From contig NZ_JAKSYH010000098.1 in NCBI RefSeq assembly GCF_022829295.1, positions 1 to 42,892 of the forward strand: DNA of 42,892 nt, given 5' to 3'. This stretch comes from Methylobacterium sp. J-088 (GTDB taxonomy: Bacteria; Pseudomonadota; Alphaproteobacteria; Rhizobiales; Beijerinckiaceae). Within the stretch, counting starts at the first letter, position 1. Every line of letters starts with the position of its first letter. Both the position numbers and the translations under genes were made by a program. Shown here piece by piece: positions 7,718 through 14,824 of this stretch. The notes beneath the pieces were generated by a model that worked only from the letters and a program-made list of their open reading frames with translations, was not told where the DNA came from and ran no database searches.

Positions 7718-8380
7718 TTGAGTTCATCCGTGAGTACCATCTCATCCGCTACGACCTCGCAGCTCTACGCCCAGCGCCCCCCACCTCCGCCGCCCCAAGG
7801 TTCGGGCCAAAGCCAGATGGCCTCAACGATCAGCAACGAGCTGTCGTCTGGCGCGCTCAGCAGCACTGATGCAACTGCCCTGACGAGTGCGCTCAGCTCG
7901 ATCCAGTCGAGCTTCTCGTCGGACAGCGCGTCATCGACGTCCAGCAGCTCCAGTACCAGTTCATCGAGTTCCAAGCTCGATCCGTCGTCCATGAAGAGCC
8001 GGATCGACAGCTTGATCGCGGATCAGGTCAGCAGCGGCACTCTCACGAGCGATCAGGCCTCGGAGCTGACGAACCTCTTCGCCAGTGGCGGTCAAAGCAC
8101 AACAGCCTCGACATCGGCGGGCGGCGTCTCGGGAACCGGTGGTCCGCCTCCTGGGCCGCCGCCTGGCCCACCCCCGAGTGACTCTGCATCTGATAGCTCA
8201 TCGACGAGCACGTCGTCGGATAGCAGCACATCATCGACGAGTTCGTCAGCCAGCGACCTTCTCTCGACGTTCATCCAGCAACTTCAGGCTTCCCAGTCGA
8301 GCAGCGCGAGCTACGGCGCAAGCGGTAGTGGCTATAGCAGCGCTAATGCCTCGGCTTTCTTGTTCGATTTTCAGAGCTGA
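7718..8380 (+). CDS. Ser/Thr- and Pro-rich low-complexity protein with two related helical units
   Basis: A 220-residue protein with a TTG start at 7718 (GTG at 7730 is equally possible, removing four residues). It has a polyproline stretch (QRPPPPPPQGSGQ), long Ser/Thr tracts (SASSTSSSSSTSSSSSK and SDSSSTSTSSDSSTSS) and a second Pro run (GPPPGPPPGPPP). Between them are two similar helical units: MASTISNELSSGALSSTDAT followed by ALTSALSSIQ, and RIDSLIADQVSSGTLTSDQA followed by SELTNLF. The pattern I-x2-x-L-SSG-x-L-[ST]-x-x-DA recalls degenerate EF-hand-like repeats, without clear calcium ligands. No signal peptide is seen. I recall similar proteins in Rhizobiales and Burkholderia, of unknown function. 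Confidence 0.65.
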   Translation: MSSSVSTISSATTSQLYAQRPPPPPPQGSGQSQMASTISNELSSGALSSTDATALTSALSSIQSSFSSDSASSTSSSSSTSSSSSKLDPSSMKSRIDSLIADQVSSGTLTSDQASELTNLFASGGQSTTASTSAGGVSGTGGPPPGPPPGPPPSDSASDSSSTSTSSDSSTSSTSSSASDLLSTFIQQLQASQSSSASYGASGSGYSSANASAFLFDFQS

Positions 8381-8419
8381 CCGCGGCGAGCCGCCGTTCG
8401 GTCAGCCTATGGCTACTGT

Positions 8420-8686
8420 TCAGTAGCGCCGCGGCGGCGGGGGCGGGGGCGACCCATCGTCGTCGTCATCCGGAGGGGGCGGTCCGCGGTGATGATGCGA
8501 CGGAGGCGGCCGGTCATCATCGAAGTCCTCGCCCGGTGGCGGGGGCCGGAAGCGATGCGGGGGCGGCGGGGGACGATCTAAGTCCTCCCCGGGTGGGGGC
8601 GGCGGTCGCCTATCATCGTAGGGCTGGGACGCAGCTCCGACCGTTGCGAGAACAAGCAGAGCAGCGCCTGTGAGGAATGTGCGCAT
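8420..8686 (-). CDS. Secreted Pro/Asp/His-rich short protein
   Basis: An 88-residue protein with a clear signal peptide (MRTFLTGAALLVLATVGAAS) and a mature part built almost only of Pro, Asp, Arg and His: repeats of RPPPPPGEDLD, RFRPPPPGEDFDDD and HHHRGPPPPDDDDD. The motif P4-5-G-E-D occurs twice. It is expected to be unstructured in the periplasm. Metal or polyanion binding is conceivable from the His/Asp content but is not shown. It converges with the Ser-rich gene. Confidence 0.6.
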   Translation of the reverse strand: MRTFLTGAALLVLATVGAASQPYDDRRPPPPPGEDLDRPPPPPHRFRPPPPGEDFDDDRPPPSHHHRGPPPPDDDDDGSPPPPPPRRY

Positions 8687-8778
8687 GTGACCTCCGAGAA
8701 GCGAGTCCTAACGGGACACGTCGGCCCATGAACGCCGGATGAGCCCTGCGGTTACAGTCGAGATACCGAGAAGGCTGC

Positions 8779-9204
8779 CTAAGCGTAGGGGCCGCCGAAC
8801 AAGTCGCCGAGCGCCTTCCTGCGAAACAGCGTGCGCCAGCGCCTGCGCCGATGCTCCGGCCGATCGTGGATCATGTGGCATCGTTGGCAGAACGCCGCGA
8901 GGTTGGCGTCCGCGTTGTTCGAGGTGTCGTGATCTCGATGAGCTGCGGCTAGGACCACCCGCGTCCGGCGGGCACGGCCGAGGATGTCAGCTTCCGCAGC
9001 AATCCGGATCCGACGCCCCCACCCGTCACGCCATCGGCCGGCTTCCGCGTCCCACCAGCGTCCATCGCCGAGGTGGTAGACCATCCGCCCATGCGGCCGC
9101 CCGCAGCCTTCGCAGCAGCCCCTAGCCCGGCCGAACCGGATCACGGCTGAGAGCTGCGCCCAGTCGATGGGGTAGAAGAAGCGGTGCTCGGGCCGGATCG
9201 GCAT
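8779..9204 (-). CDS. HNH endonuclease domain protein
   Basis: A 141-residue protein from MPIRPEHRFFYPIDW. A zinc knuckle (CCEGCGRPHGR, about residues 31-41) is followed by the HNH core: AAHRDHDTSNNADANLAAFC then QRCHMIHD. The His of AHRDHD, the Asn of ANL and the last CxxCHxxHD match the beta-beta-alpha-metal nuclease fold. Family members are often encoded by phages (packaging or homing) or act as stand-alone nucleases. No restriction partner or terminase is adjacent, so the role is open. An upstream Met would add only six residues. Confidence 0.8.
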   Translation of the reverse strand: MPIRPEHRFFYPIDWAQLSAVIRFGRARGCCEGCGRPHGRMVYHLGDGRWWDAEAGRWRDGWGRRIRIAAEADILGRARRTRVVLAAAHRDHDTSNNADANLAAFCQRCHMIHDRPEHRRRRWRTLFRRKALGDLFGGPYA

Positions 9205-9268
9205 GATGGCGCAATGTGCCACCGAGCGTGAAGAAAGCGTAGCGGCAGAAGGCTGCTACGAATGGCGG

Positions 9269-9451
9269 ATGGACCTGTCTGACCTCCAGTTCTTGGCTTT
9301 TCTGGCTGTAGCGATCCCAGGCCTGCTCCTGCCGGTGATGATCGTCTGGTGGAAAGGCCGTTCCATCGTCCCGATCGCCCTGCTCAGCCTCGTGTTCTGG
9401 CCTGGCGCGCTGATCCTGGCCCTGAGGCTGCGACACGCGCGGGATCTGTAA
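9269..9451 (+). CDS. Small two-span membrane protein
   Basis: A 60-residue protein from MDLSDLQFLAFLAVAIPGLL with two hydrophobic segments separated by a short cytoplasmic-type loop WWKGRS, ending in a basic tail. The arrangement P-x4-VWWKGRSIVPIALL then FWPGALILALRLR loosely resembles superinfection-immunity-type membrane proteins, but the match is too weak to name. The upstream in-frame Met at 9203 would overlap the HNH start region on the other strand and is less likely. Confidence 0.5.
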   Translation: MDLSDLQFLAFLAVAIPGLLLPVMIVWWKGRSIVPIALLSLVFWPGALILALRLRHARDL

Positions 9452-9540
9452 CCACGAGGTTCACGGGTGCCCGAACGATAGAGACCGCGGTGAGGTTTAG
9501 CCTCTGACCGATCGAGCCGATCCGTCTGGAGGAAAACGCC

Positions 9541-9771
9541 ATGTCGATGAAGACCCTTGCCCTCGCGGCCGCGCTGACGCTCGCCGTCACAGGGGCGGCT
9601 CTCGCTCAGATGCCGGCAGGCAGTGGCAGCGGCAGTGCTCAGAGCAACATGAACAACCCCGGCAGCGTGAAAAGCCCGTCAGAGAAGCGGATGGGCGGGC
9701 AGCGGGGCATGATGAGCATGCGGCACATGAAGCGCCATCGGCGTCATCACATGCGTCGTTCGCGGATGTAA
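9541..9771 (+). CDS. Exported small Met/His/Arg-rich protein
   Basis: A 76-residue protein with a signal peptide (MSMKTLALAAALTLAVTGAA LA) and a mature part with a Gly/Ser/Asn linker and a C-terminus full of Met, His and Arg (MMSMRHMKRHRRHHMRRSRM). GGAGG lies about ten bases before the ATG. The Met/His content could bind copper or other soft metals; the strong positive charge could instead target the envelope. No family is recognised. Confidence 0.6.
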   Translation: MSMKTLALAAALTLAVTGAALAQMPAGSGSGSAQSNMNNPGSVKSPSEKRMGGQRGMMSMRHMKRHRRHHMRRSRM

Positions 9772-9783
9772 TTTTCTCCAGAT

Positions 9784-9813
9784 TGGTCCCGCAGCCACGG
9801 AACTGCGGGACCA
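9784..9813. terminator. Strong bidirectional hairpin terminator
   Basis: Perfect 11-base arms TGGTCCCGCAG (9784-9794) and CTGCGGGACCA (9803-9813) around an eight-base loop, placed between the convergent ends of the exported small protein and the cupin gene. An alternative outer pairing GATTGG/CCAATC lengthens it. The A/T run ATTTTCTCCA on the left side gives a T-rich exit only partly on the minus strand, so it may be only partly Rho-independent. Confidence 0.75.
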
Positions 9814-9820
9814 CTTCCAA

Positions 9821-10291
9821 TCAGGCAGGTCGGCCGGCGACCTTCGCGGCTGACCCATCCGCGATCTGTGCCTCAAGCTGCGCCTTGAAGTCGGCGATCC
9901 CGAGCACCTGGGTCGCGTTCCCGTCCTTGTCGAGGAACTCGTAGAGCGCGTCGTCGATGTTGCGGTTGCTGAAGAAGACGATCGCGTCCTGATCTCCGCC
10001 GCCCTCCTCGTGAGGTTCGCCATGAGCAGGGCCGGAGACGAAGCTCCCGGTCGGGCGGATTTCTTTCAACTCGCCGTTCGGGCGGTAGAACCGTAGCTCA
10101 CCCTGCATCACCAGGGTGACGTAGGGGCAATGGTGCCGGTGCAACATCACCCGCTGGTTGGCGGCGAACTTGAAGAGGACATCGACGATGCGGTTCTCTT
10201 CATCGACTTTGTAGACAAAGAAGGCGATGTGATCGAGCCAATCGAGCGTGCGCCACGTGATGTTGCTCTGGTCGAAGCTATGCGCTGCCAT
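9821..10291 (-). CDS. Cupin domain protein
   Basis: A 156-residue protein from MAAHSFDQSNITWRTLDWLD. The cupin barrel is seen in VMLHRHHCPYVTLVMQGELR (motif 1, with two metal-binding His and a Glu-type position) and in TGSFVSGPAHGEPHEEGG (motif 2). It resembles the ChrR-like cupins that sense or neutralise reactive oxygen, and also simple acetylacetone-type dioxygenase cupins; substrate unknown. The longer frame to 10393 adds a basic 34-residue leader without a ribosome site, while the chosen ATG has a GGAGGAACC-type site just upstream. Confidence 0.75.
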   Translation of the reverse strand: MAAHSFDQSNITWRTLDWLDHIAFFVYKVDEENRIVDVLFKFAANQRVMLHRHHCPYVTLVMQGELRFYRPNGELKEIRPTGSFVSGPAHGEPHEEGGGDQDAIVFFSNRNIDDALYEFLDKDGNATQVLGIADFKAQLEAQIADGSAAKVAGRPA

Positions 10292-10801
10292 TCGGGTTCC
10301 TCCGGCTTGTTTTTGGGCGAGCGGCGAGCGGCATACGACCGTCTGCCGTCGCTCGTCCGGGAAGGAAGCTGGGGCTCCGCTCCGTAGGATCAAACCCGCG
10401 GAAGGCAGACCAGCTGCTTGAGCAGTGCACGACTGATCAAAGGATTTCCCACGCCCGTGCAGCCCGATATGCCGAACGCCCGCAGGAGGCTTCAGAACGG
10501 GTCTTCTAGGCCGCCCCGAGGGTAGAGGTAACGCCGTTCTCGATCAGCGGCTGACCCCTGATCCCGTTACTCCCCCGTTACTCCCTATCAGCGGCTGACA
10601 TGGGCACCCGGATCATCGGCAATCTAGCCTATCGCGATCAGGGGCTTGTGGCTTGCCCTATGCGCCAAATTCGGCACGACGTCGGGTGCACAGAGGCTGG
10701 AGGCCGGCCTCAAAAAGCAGATAGGGCTACTTGCTCCTGAGGTGGAGGAAGTAGCCCCTTCGCTGACCCGGTCCAGTGTAACCCTGGAAAATCTGAACGC
10801 C
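10292..10801. other. Gene-poor 510-base gap with short direct repeats
   Basis: No supported gene was found. The 13-base sequence ATCAGCGGCTGAC occurs at 10543-10555 and 10587-10599, exactly 44 bases apart, and between them CCCGTTACTCCC is present twice in tandem. These could be operator or iteron-like sites, or decay remnants. Two short frames at the right end (10600-10740 and 10646-10849) lack coding character. Confidence 0.35.
10724..10757 (-). terminator. Probable terminator of the Cache chemoreceptor gene
   Basis: Nine-base arms GGGCTACTT and AAGTAGCCC around a 16-base loop lie 45 bases beyond the stop of the minus-strand chemoreceptor. Read on that strand, the hairpin is followed by TATCTGCTTTTTG, a T-run offset by a few bases, as in weaker Rho-independent terminators. 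Confidence 0.55.
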
Positions 10802-12478
10802 TTACGCCGCGCGCACGGTGGCGAGGAAACGTTCGACCTCGGCGGTTAGATGCTCGGACTGGCGTGACAGCTCCGAAGCGGCGCCGAGGACTTGATTGGC
10901 CGCTGCGCCGGTCTCCTCGGCCGCCCCGGCGACACCCGAGATGTTGCTGGTCACCTCGCCTGTCCCCATCGCAGCTTGGCTGACGTTGCGCACGATCTCC
11001 TGGGTCGCTGCGCCTTGCTGCTCTACCGCCACCGCGATCGAGCTGGCCACGTCGCTGATCTCCCGGATCCGCCCGGTAATCCCGCCAATCGACGTCACTG
11101 CCTGACCGGTCGAGGCCTGGATCTGTGCGATCTGCCCCGAAATCTCGTTCGTGGCCTTGGCCGTCTGCTCCGCCAGCGCCTTCACCTCGGAGGCAACGAC
11201 GGCGAAGCCCTTGCCAGCGGCCCCGGCCCGGGCGGCCTCGATCGTGGCGTTCAGGGCCAGCAGGTTGGTCTGCCCAGCGATGGTCGAGATTAGCCCGACC
11301 ACATCGCCGATCCGGGACACGGCGGCACTCAGCTCCTGCACGAGGCTACCGGTCTGGTCAGCCTCACGCACGGCACGCTGTGCCAGCTCGGCCGAGCCAG
11401 CGACCTGCCGGCTGATCTCCTGCACCGACGAGCCTAGCTCCTCGGCGGCCGCGGCGACCGTGTTGACGTTCGAGGACGCTTCCTCGGCAGCCGCTGCGAC
11501 CGTCGTCGACTGGCTGGCGGTTTCGGTCGCCGTGGCCGTCATGGTCTGGGCGGTGGCCTGGAGCTCGGTGGCCGACGACGACACCATGCCGAGGATGCCG
11601 CCGACTGCGGCCTCGAAGCCGTCGGCCATCTGGCGCATGCCAACCTTGCGCTGTTCCTCGGCAGCCATCCGCGCTTGCGCTGTCTCGGCCTCAAGCTGCC
11701 GGGTGCGGATCAGATTGTCCTTGAACACCTGAACCGCCGAAGCCATCGCGCCGATCTCATCGCCCCGTTCTTTGGCCGGGACCTCACGCGTCAGATCTCC
11801 GGCAACGAGGCCATTCATGAATACCGTCATGGCGCGCAACGGTCGGACCACGCCGCGTCCGATGAGAGAGGCCAGGAGGGCGATGAGCGCTGCCACGATC
11901 GCCGTCCCTCCGAGGAGGCGGATAAGCGCAGGCCGCATCTGCGCTGCGGTATCATCGGCATAGATCCCCGATCCGATGATCCAGCCCCAAGGCTCGAACC
12001 CCTTCACGTAGGAGATTTTCGCGACAGGCTGATCCAGACCGGGCTTGGGCCACATGTAGGGGACGAAGCCAGCACCCGACCGCTTCACCTGCTCGACCAT
12101 GTCGACGAACAGGTGCTTGCCAGTCGGATCAACGATCCCGCCGATGTCCTTGCCGATCAACTCGGCCTTGGGGTGCAGGATCATGCGGGGCTGCATGTCT
12201 TGCAACCAGAAATACTCGCTGCCGGCGTAGTGCAGGCCTTTGACCACCGCGATCGCGGCTTTCTGAGCGGCGGCCCGATCCATTCGGCCCGCACGCTCCT
12301 CACCCTCGAAGTACGCGAGCACACCCTGCGCTGACTCGACGAGGTCGCGCGTCTTCAGTTCGCGCGCGTCTATGACGCTGCCCGACATATCCCAGGCCGC
12401 CAAGCCGATCAGCGCGGCCATCCCACCCAAGGCGATCAGGGTGATGGATTGGATGCGGGTACCGATGCGGAGGGCCAT
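10802..12478 (-). CDS. Methyl-accepting chemotaxis protein with single Cache sensor
   Basis: A 558-residue chemoreceptor from [22 protein letters not shown]1 is followed by a periplasmic single-Cache domain (about residues 30-190) with the family landmarks [35 protein letters not shown] and [16 protein letters not shown]. Then come TM2, HAMP ([20 protein letters not shown]), long coiled-coil helices and a canonical tip ([20 protein letters not shown] then [20 protein letters not shown]). sCache sensors commonly bind small organic acids; the ligand here is not predictable. It has a probable terminator of its own and no che gene neighbours. Confidence 0.92.
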   Translation of the reverse strand: MALRIGTRIQSITLIALGGMAALIGLAAWDMSGSVIDARELKTRDLVESAQGVLAYFEGEERAGRMDRAAAQKAAIAVVKGLHYAGSEYFWLQDMQPRMILHPKAELIGKDIGGIVDPTGKHLFVDMVEQVKRSGAGFVPYMWPKPGLDQPVAKISYVKGFEPWGWIIGSGIYADDTAAQMRPALIRLLGGTAIVAALIALLASLIGRGVVRPLRAMTVFMNGLVAGDLTREVPAKERGDEIGAMASAVQVFKDNLIRTRQLEAETAQARMAAEEQRKVGMRQMADGFEAAVGGILGMVSSSATELQATAQTMTATATETASQSTTVAAAAEEASSNVNTVAAAAEELGSSVQEISRQVAGSAELAQRAVREADQTGSLVQELSAAVSRIGDVVGLISTIAGQTNLLALNATIEAARAGAAGKGFAVVASEVKALAEQTAKATNEISGQIAQIQASTGQAVTSIGGITGRIREISDVASSIAVAVEQQGAATQEIVRNVSQAAMGTGEVTSNISGVAGAAEETGAAANQVLGAASELSRQSEHLTAEVERFLATVRAA

Positions 12479-12782
12479 GAGATCCTGCAAAAGTCTGCGC
12501 TAACTGGCGCGCGGGCGGTCAATCCGTGGGACGCGACGTTGAGCCTTGCGACAGGGCGCGTGCTACAGGATCAACAGCTAATAGTGTTATGCCGACATCA
12601 GTTTACCGATGCATTAGTTAATTAATAACAGTCGCATCTTTGGGTTGAGCGATCGAGCTTATGCATCCGCAAAGATCAGAAGATTGCCATACATCGTAGA
12701 TGGCTCAAATTGTCGTGATCTCTTTCAGCGCGCAGTTCATGAGTCCACGCCAGGATCGCATCATCCTCAAGAGAGCCCAATC
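12479..12782. other. AT-rich intergenic region
   Basis: About 300 bases between divergent genes, with A/T-rich stretches around 12570-12640 (including TTAGTTAATTAATAAC) that stand out from the GC-rich flanks. It presumably holds promoters for the chemoreceptor and for the small exported protein. No clear promoter boxes, RNA gene or repeat were identified. Confidence 0.35.
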
Positions 12783-12950
12783 ATGCGCATGCTTCAGTCC
12801 CTCGCCGCCCTCGCCATCCTCGTCGGCGCCTGTGCTTTCATGCCGGCCGTAGCCATCGCTGGCCGTGGCGCCTCGATGACGGCGCAGAAAGCGAGCGTAG
12901 ATGCGCAGGATCCCGAGAGTCTGTTCGTGCGCTTTGGCGTGGCCCCGTGA
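12783..12950 (+). CDS. Small exported peptide
   Basis: A 55-residue product from MRMLQSLAALAILVGACAFM with a signal peptide that ends near AVAIAG, leaving about 28 polar residues (RGASMTAQKASVDAQDPESL FVRFGVAP). AGAGAG precedes the ATG. An upstream in-frame ATG at 12645 would hide the signal peptide inside the protein and is rejected. Function unknown. Confidence 0.45.
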   Translation: MRMLQSLAALAILVGACAFMPAVAIAGRGASMTAQKASVDAQDPESLFVRFGVAP

Positions 12951-13173
12951 ACCCCTGCGGACACCTGCGGGCGTGAGCCGGTAGTCGTCGGGTGTTGATG
13001 CGGAGGATCCGTTAACCACCCCGCGCCACCATACCCTCAGCGATCGGCTTTGGCCGCGCGCCGGAAGAGCAGCACCGGGATATCGTCTCGCAACGCCCAG
13101 GTGCGGCCTCGCCGGCGCAGTCGCGGTGATCAGCTAACTTGCGGCCTGACGCGGCGTGCGTCAGATTTAGCGC

Positions 13174-13425
13174 ATGAGCGTCGACTTCTCATACCTGCTG
13201 CGGAAGGAGGACCCTGGGGCTGCGCTCCGGGACCTCGACGACGTGGCTGTATTGGCGCCTGTCGTGACGGACGACGGCGACACGATCCCCGCCGGCACCG
13301 AAGGCACGATCGTCGGCGTCTGGAAGGACGGCGAGGCATTCTTCGTTGAATTCGCCGAGCCCGAAGGCGCGCTGGCCACGGTTCGGCCGATTGACCTGAG
13401 ACGCACCGGCCGTCACGCCTCGTGA
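13174..13425 (+). CDS. DUF4926 domain protein
   Basis: An 83-residue acidic protein fitting DUF4926: ALRDLDDVAVLAPVVTDDGD, then IPAGTEGTIVGVWKDGEAFF and VEFAEPEG near the end. The family pattern is a small SH3-like barrel with DxVxLxxDxP...LxxGxxGTIVxxxxxGxAFxVEF. The stop overlaps the GTG start of the next gene (GTGA), so the two are translationally coupled. The family is unstudied, but it commonly sits next to DUF6883 genes, which suggests a functional pair. Confidence 0.75.
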   Translation: MSVDFSYLLRKEDPGAALRDLDDVAVLAPVVTDDGDTIPAGTEGTIVGVWKDGEAFFVEFAEPEGALATVRPIDLRRTGRHAS

Positions 13426-13787
13426 GCCGGCAAGGGCTCCCGGCGCTCATCGGCCTTCGTATCCAAGGTGAGAAAGTCGTCAGTTATCTGCTCGACCCGA
13501 CGCACCCTAAGGGCGGCTCAAAAGCCAAATACCTTATGCGGCTCGGCTTCACCGCCGAGGGGCCGAAGGCGTTGGCCGATGCCCTCGCCATCCAATACCA
13601 GAACGCGCCGGATGCCCGCGTGGTGCTTGATGAAGTCGGGTCGAGACGCATCATCTGCGAAGGCCCAATTGTTGGTTTGAACGGGCGCGAGGCCTGGATC
13701 CGGTCCGTCTGGCTCGTCGAGCCCGACTTGCACGGGCGCCTGCTTACTGTCGTGCCGCGGCCAAAGCGCGGAGCCGCCTCGCTTTAG
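13422..13787 (+). CDS. DUF6883 domain protein
   Basis: A 121-residue protein from a GTG overlapping the DUF4926 stop. It reads LRIQGEKVVSYLLDPTHPKG then GSKAKYLMRLGFTAEGPKAL, with C-terminal CEGPIVGLNGREAWIRSVWL. This matches DUF6883, whose members share the KxxxYLLxPxHPxGxxKAxFFxxLGF opening and a GxxxRxVWxxxP ending, and which occurs in small stand-alone proteins and at the ends of polymorphic-toxin-like proteins. A two-gene toxin-antitoxin or toxin-immunity arrangement with DUF4926 is an untested possibility. Confidence 0.75.
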   Translation: MSRQGLPALIGLRIQGEKVVSYLLDPTHPKGGSKAKYLMRLGFTAEGPKALADALAIQYQNAPDARVVLDEVGSRRIICEGPIVGLNGREAWIRSVWLVEPDLHGRLLTVVPRPKRGAASL

Positions 13788-13809
13788 GGCAGAGATGGGG
13801 GCTGGACCC

Positions 13810-14100
13810 ATGCCAAAGCACCGCTCTGAGGACGCTGACACCGTATCCGCGCCCCGGGTTGAGGTCGTGCCGCGACGTGGTCTGAGCCGATCAGATGCCG
13901 CCCGCTACGTTGGGGTCAGCATGCCCACATTCGACCTACTCGTGAGCGATGGACAGATGCCGAAACCCTTCCGGATCGGCCGCCGGGTCATCTGGGACCT
14001 GCGCAAGCTGGATGCTGCCTTCGACGTGCTGAGCGGCCCGGAGGAGGGCACGGGTTGGGAGGACTGGGACGCCCCGAAGGAACGGATCATCCCTCTGTAG
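13810..14100 (+). CDS. AlpA/excisionase-like helix-turn-helix protein
   Basis: A 96-residue protein from MPKHRSEDADTVSAPRVEVV. The core RRGLSRSDAARYVGVSMPTF followed by DLLVSDGQMPKPFRIGRRVI WDLRKLDAA is the MerR-like winged helix seen in AlpA and phage excisionases: a helix-turn-helix, a short beta-wing with P-x-P-F-[RK]-I-G-x-R-x-[VI]-W, then an anchoring helix. Such proteins direct excision or activate integrase genes of phages, satellites and islands. It marks the left flank of the phage-like region, 20 kb from the nearest integrase. Confidence 0.8.
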   Translation: MPKHRSEDADTVSAPRVEVVPRRGLSRSDAARYVGVSMPTFDLLVSDGQMPKPFRIGRRVIWDLRKLDAAFDVLSGPEEGTGWEDWDAPKERIIPL

Positions 14101-14180
14101 CCATTGGCAGAGCCGCCGTTGTCGCCCGGCGCCCGCACCGCTACACGCTCAGGCTTGAGGGAGGGGGCGCTGGGGTCTGG

Positions 14181-14390
14181 ATGAGCGATGTCGTAGCCGC
14201 TCTTCTGCTGGCGCTGGCGACCGAGAACGCCGAACTGCGCGAGCAACTGGCCTCGGCCCAGGACATGCTCGTCGAGACCGCCATCGACGCCGGGAACATG
14301 CACGCCCTGGTCGAGGCTATGAGGACCGAGCGGGACGCGTGGCAGGAGGAGGCCGAGATGCTTCGGGCCCAGTCGGCCCGCAGGGCCTGA
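14181..14390 (+). CDS. Short coiled-coil protein
   Basis: A 69-residue protein from MSDVVAALLLALATENAELR. Regular Leu/Ala/Glu spacing (REQLASAQDMLVETAI, then ALVEAMRTERDAWQEEAEML) predicts a coiled coil. A longer in-frame start at 14055 overlaps the excisionase-like gene and would add a Gly/Arg-rich stretch; it is less likely. No family is recognised; such proteins are common near phage regulatory genes. Confidence 0.5.
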   Translation: MSDVVAALLLALATENAELREQLASAQDMLVETAIDAGNMHALVEAMRTERDAWQEEAEMLRAQSARRA

Positions 14391-14446
14391 CACCTCGACA
14401 GCCGCCTCGGCGATCGCCATCTTGAGCCGGCATCCCCGAGCACTCC

Positions 14447-14821
14447 GTGACCGTCTCCAGCCTCTATCCGCCAATCGCTGCAGCCACGATCATCAACGTG
14501 GCCTTGTTCGCCCTGGCTTGGCGCGGCCACCAAGCGGAAGCGCGGTCTGGGAAGGCGCCCTGGTGGCTAGGGTTCGGAGCCGCGGCCTATGCGGCCTTCG
14601 GCGCCCTGCTGGTCTACCTGCGTCGAGGCCAGCCTATCGCAAGCAGCGCCGACCTATTCGGCGCGGCGATGGTTGGCGAGGCGATGGGCGCTCTCATCAC
14701 GTACGGCCTCGTCTACAGCTTCGTGCTGTCCAAGGGGCGCCCGTGGGCAGACCGAGCCATCCCTATGGTCGCGTCGCTGTTCTTCGTCGTCATCGCTGTC
14801 GCCGCGGTCTTCACGGTCTGA
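14447..14821 (+). CDS. Small membrane protein
   Basis: A 124-residue protein with a GTG start (MTVSSLYPPIAAATIINVAL) and four hydrophobic segments, the last being PMVASLFFVVIAVAAVFTV at the very C-terminus. Loops are basic (RGHQAEARSGK, LRRGQ). Its stop lies three bases from the end of the large virion gene on the other strand. It could be a holin-like or immunity membrane protein by position, but no motif supports either; unidentified. Confidence 0.55.
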   Translation: MTVSSLYPPIAAATIINVALFALAWRGHQAEARSGKAPWWLGFGAAAYAAFGALLVYLRRGQPIASSADLFGAAMVGEAMGALITYGLVYSFVLSKGRPWADRAIPMVASLFFVVIAVAAVFTV

Positions 14822-14824
14822 GGT

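Noticed and set aside
10646..10849. Short plus-strand frame at the end of the chemoreceptor gene
   Set aside because: It overlaps the chemoreceptor C-terminus and the terminator hairpin and has no coding character.
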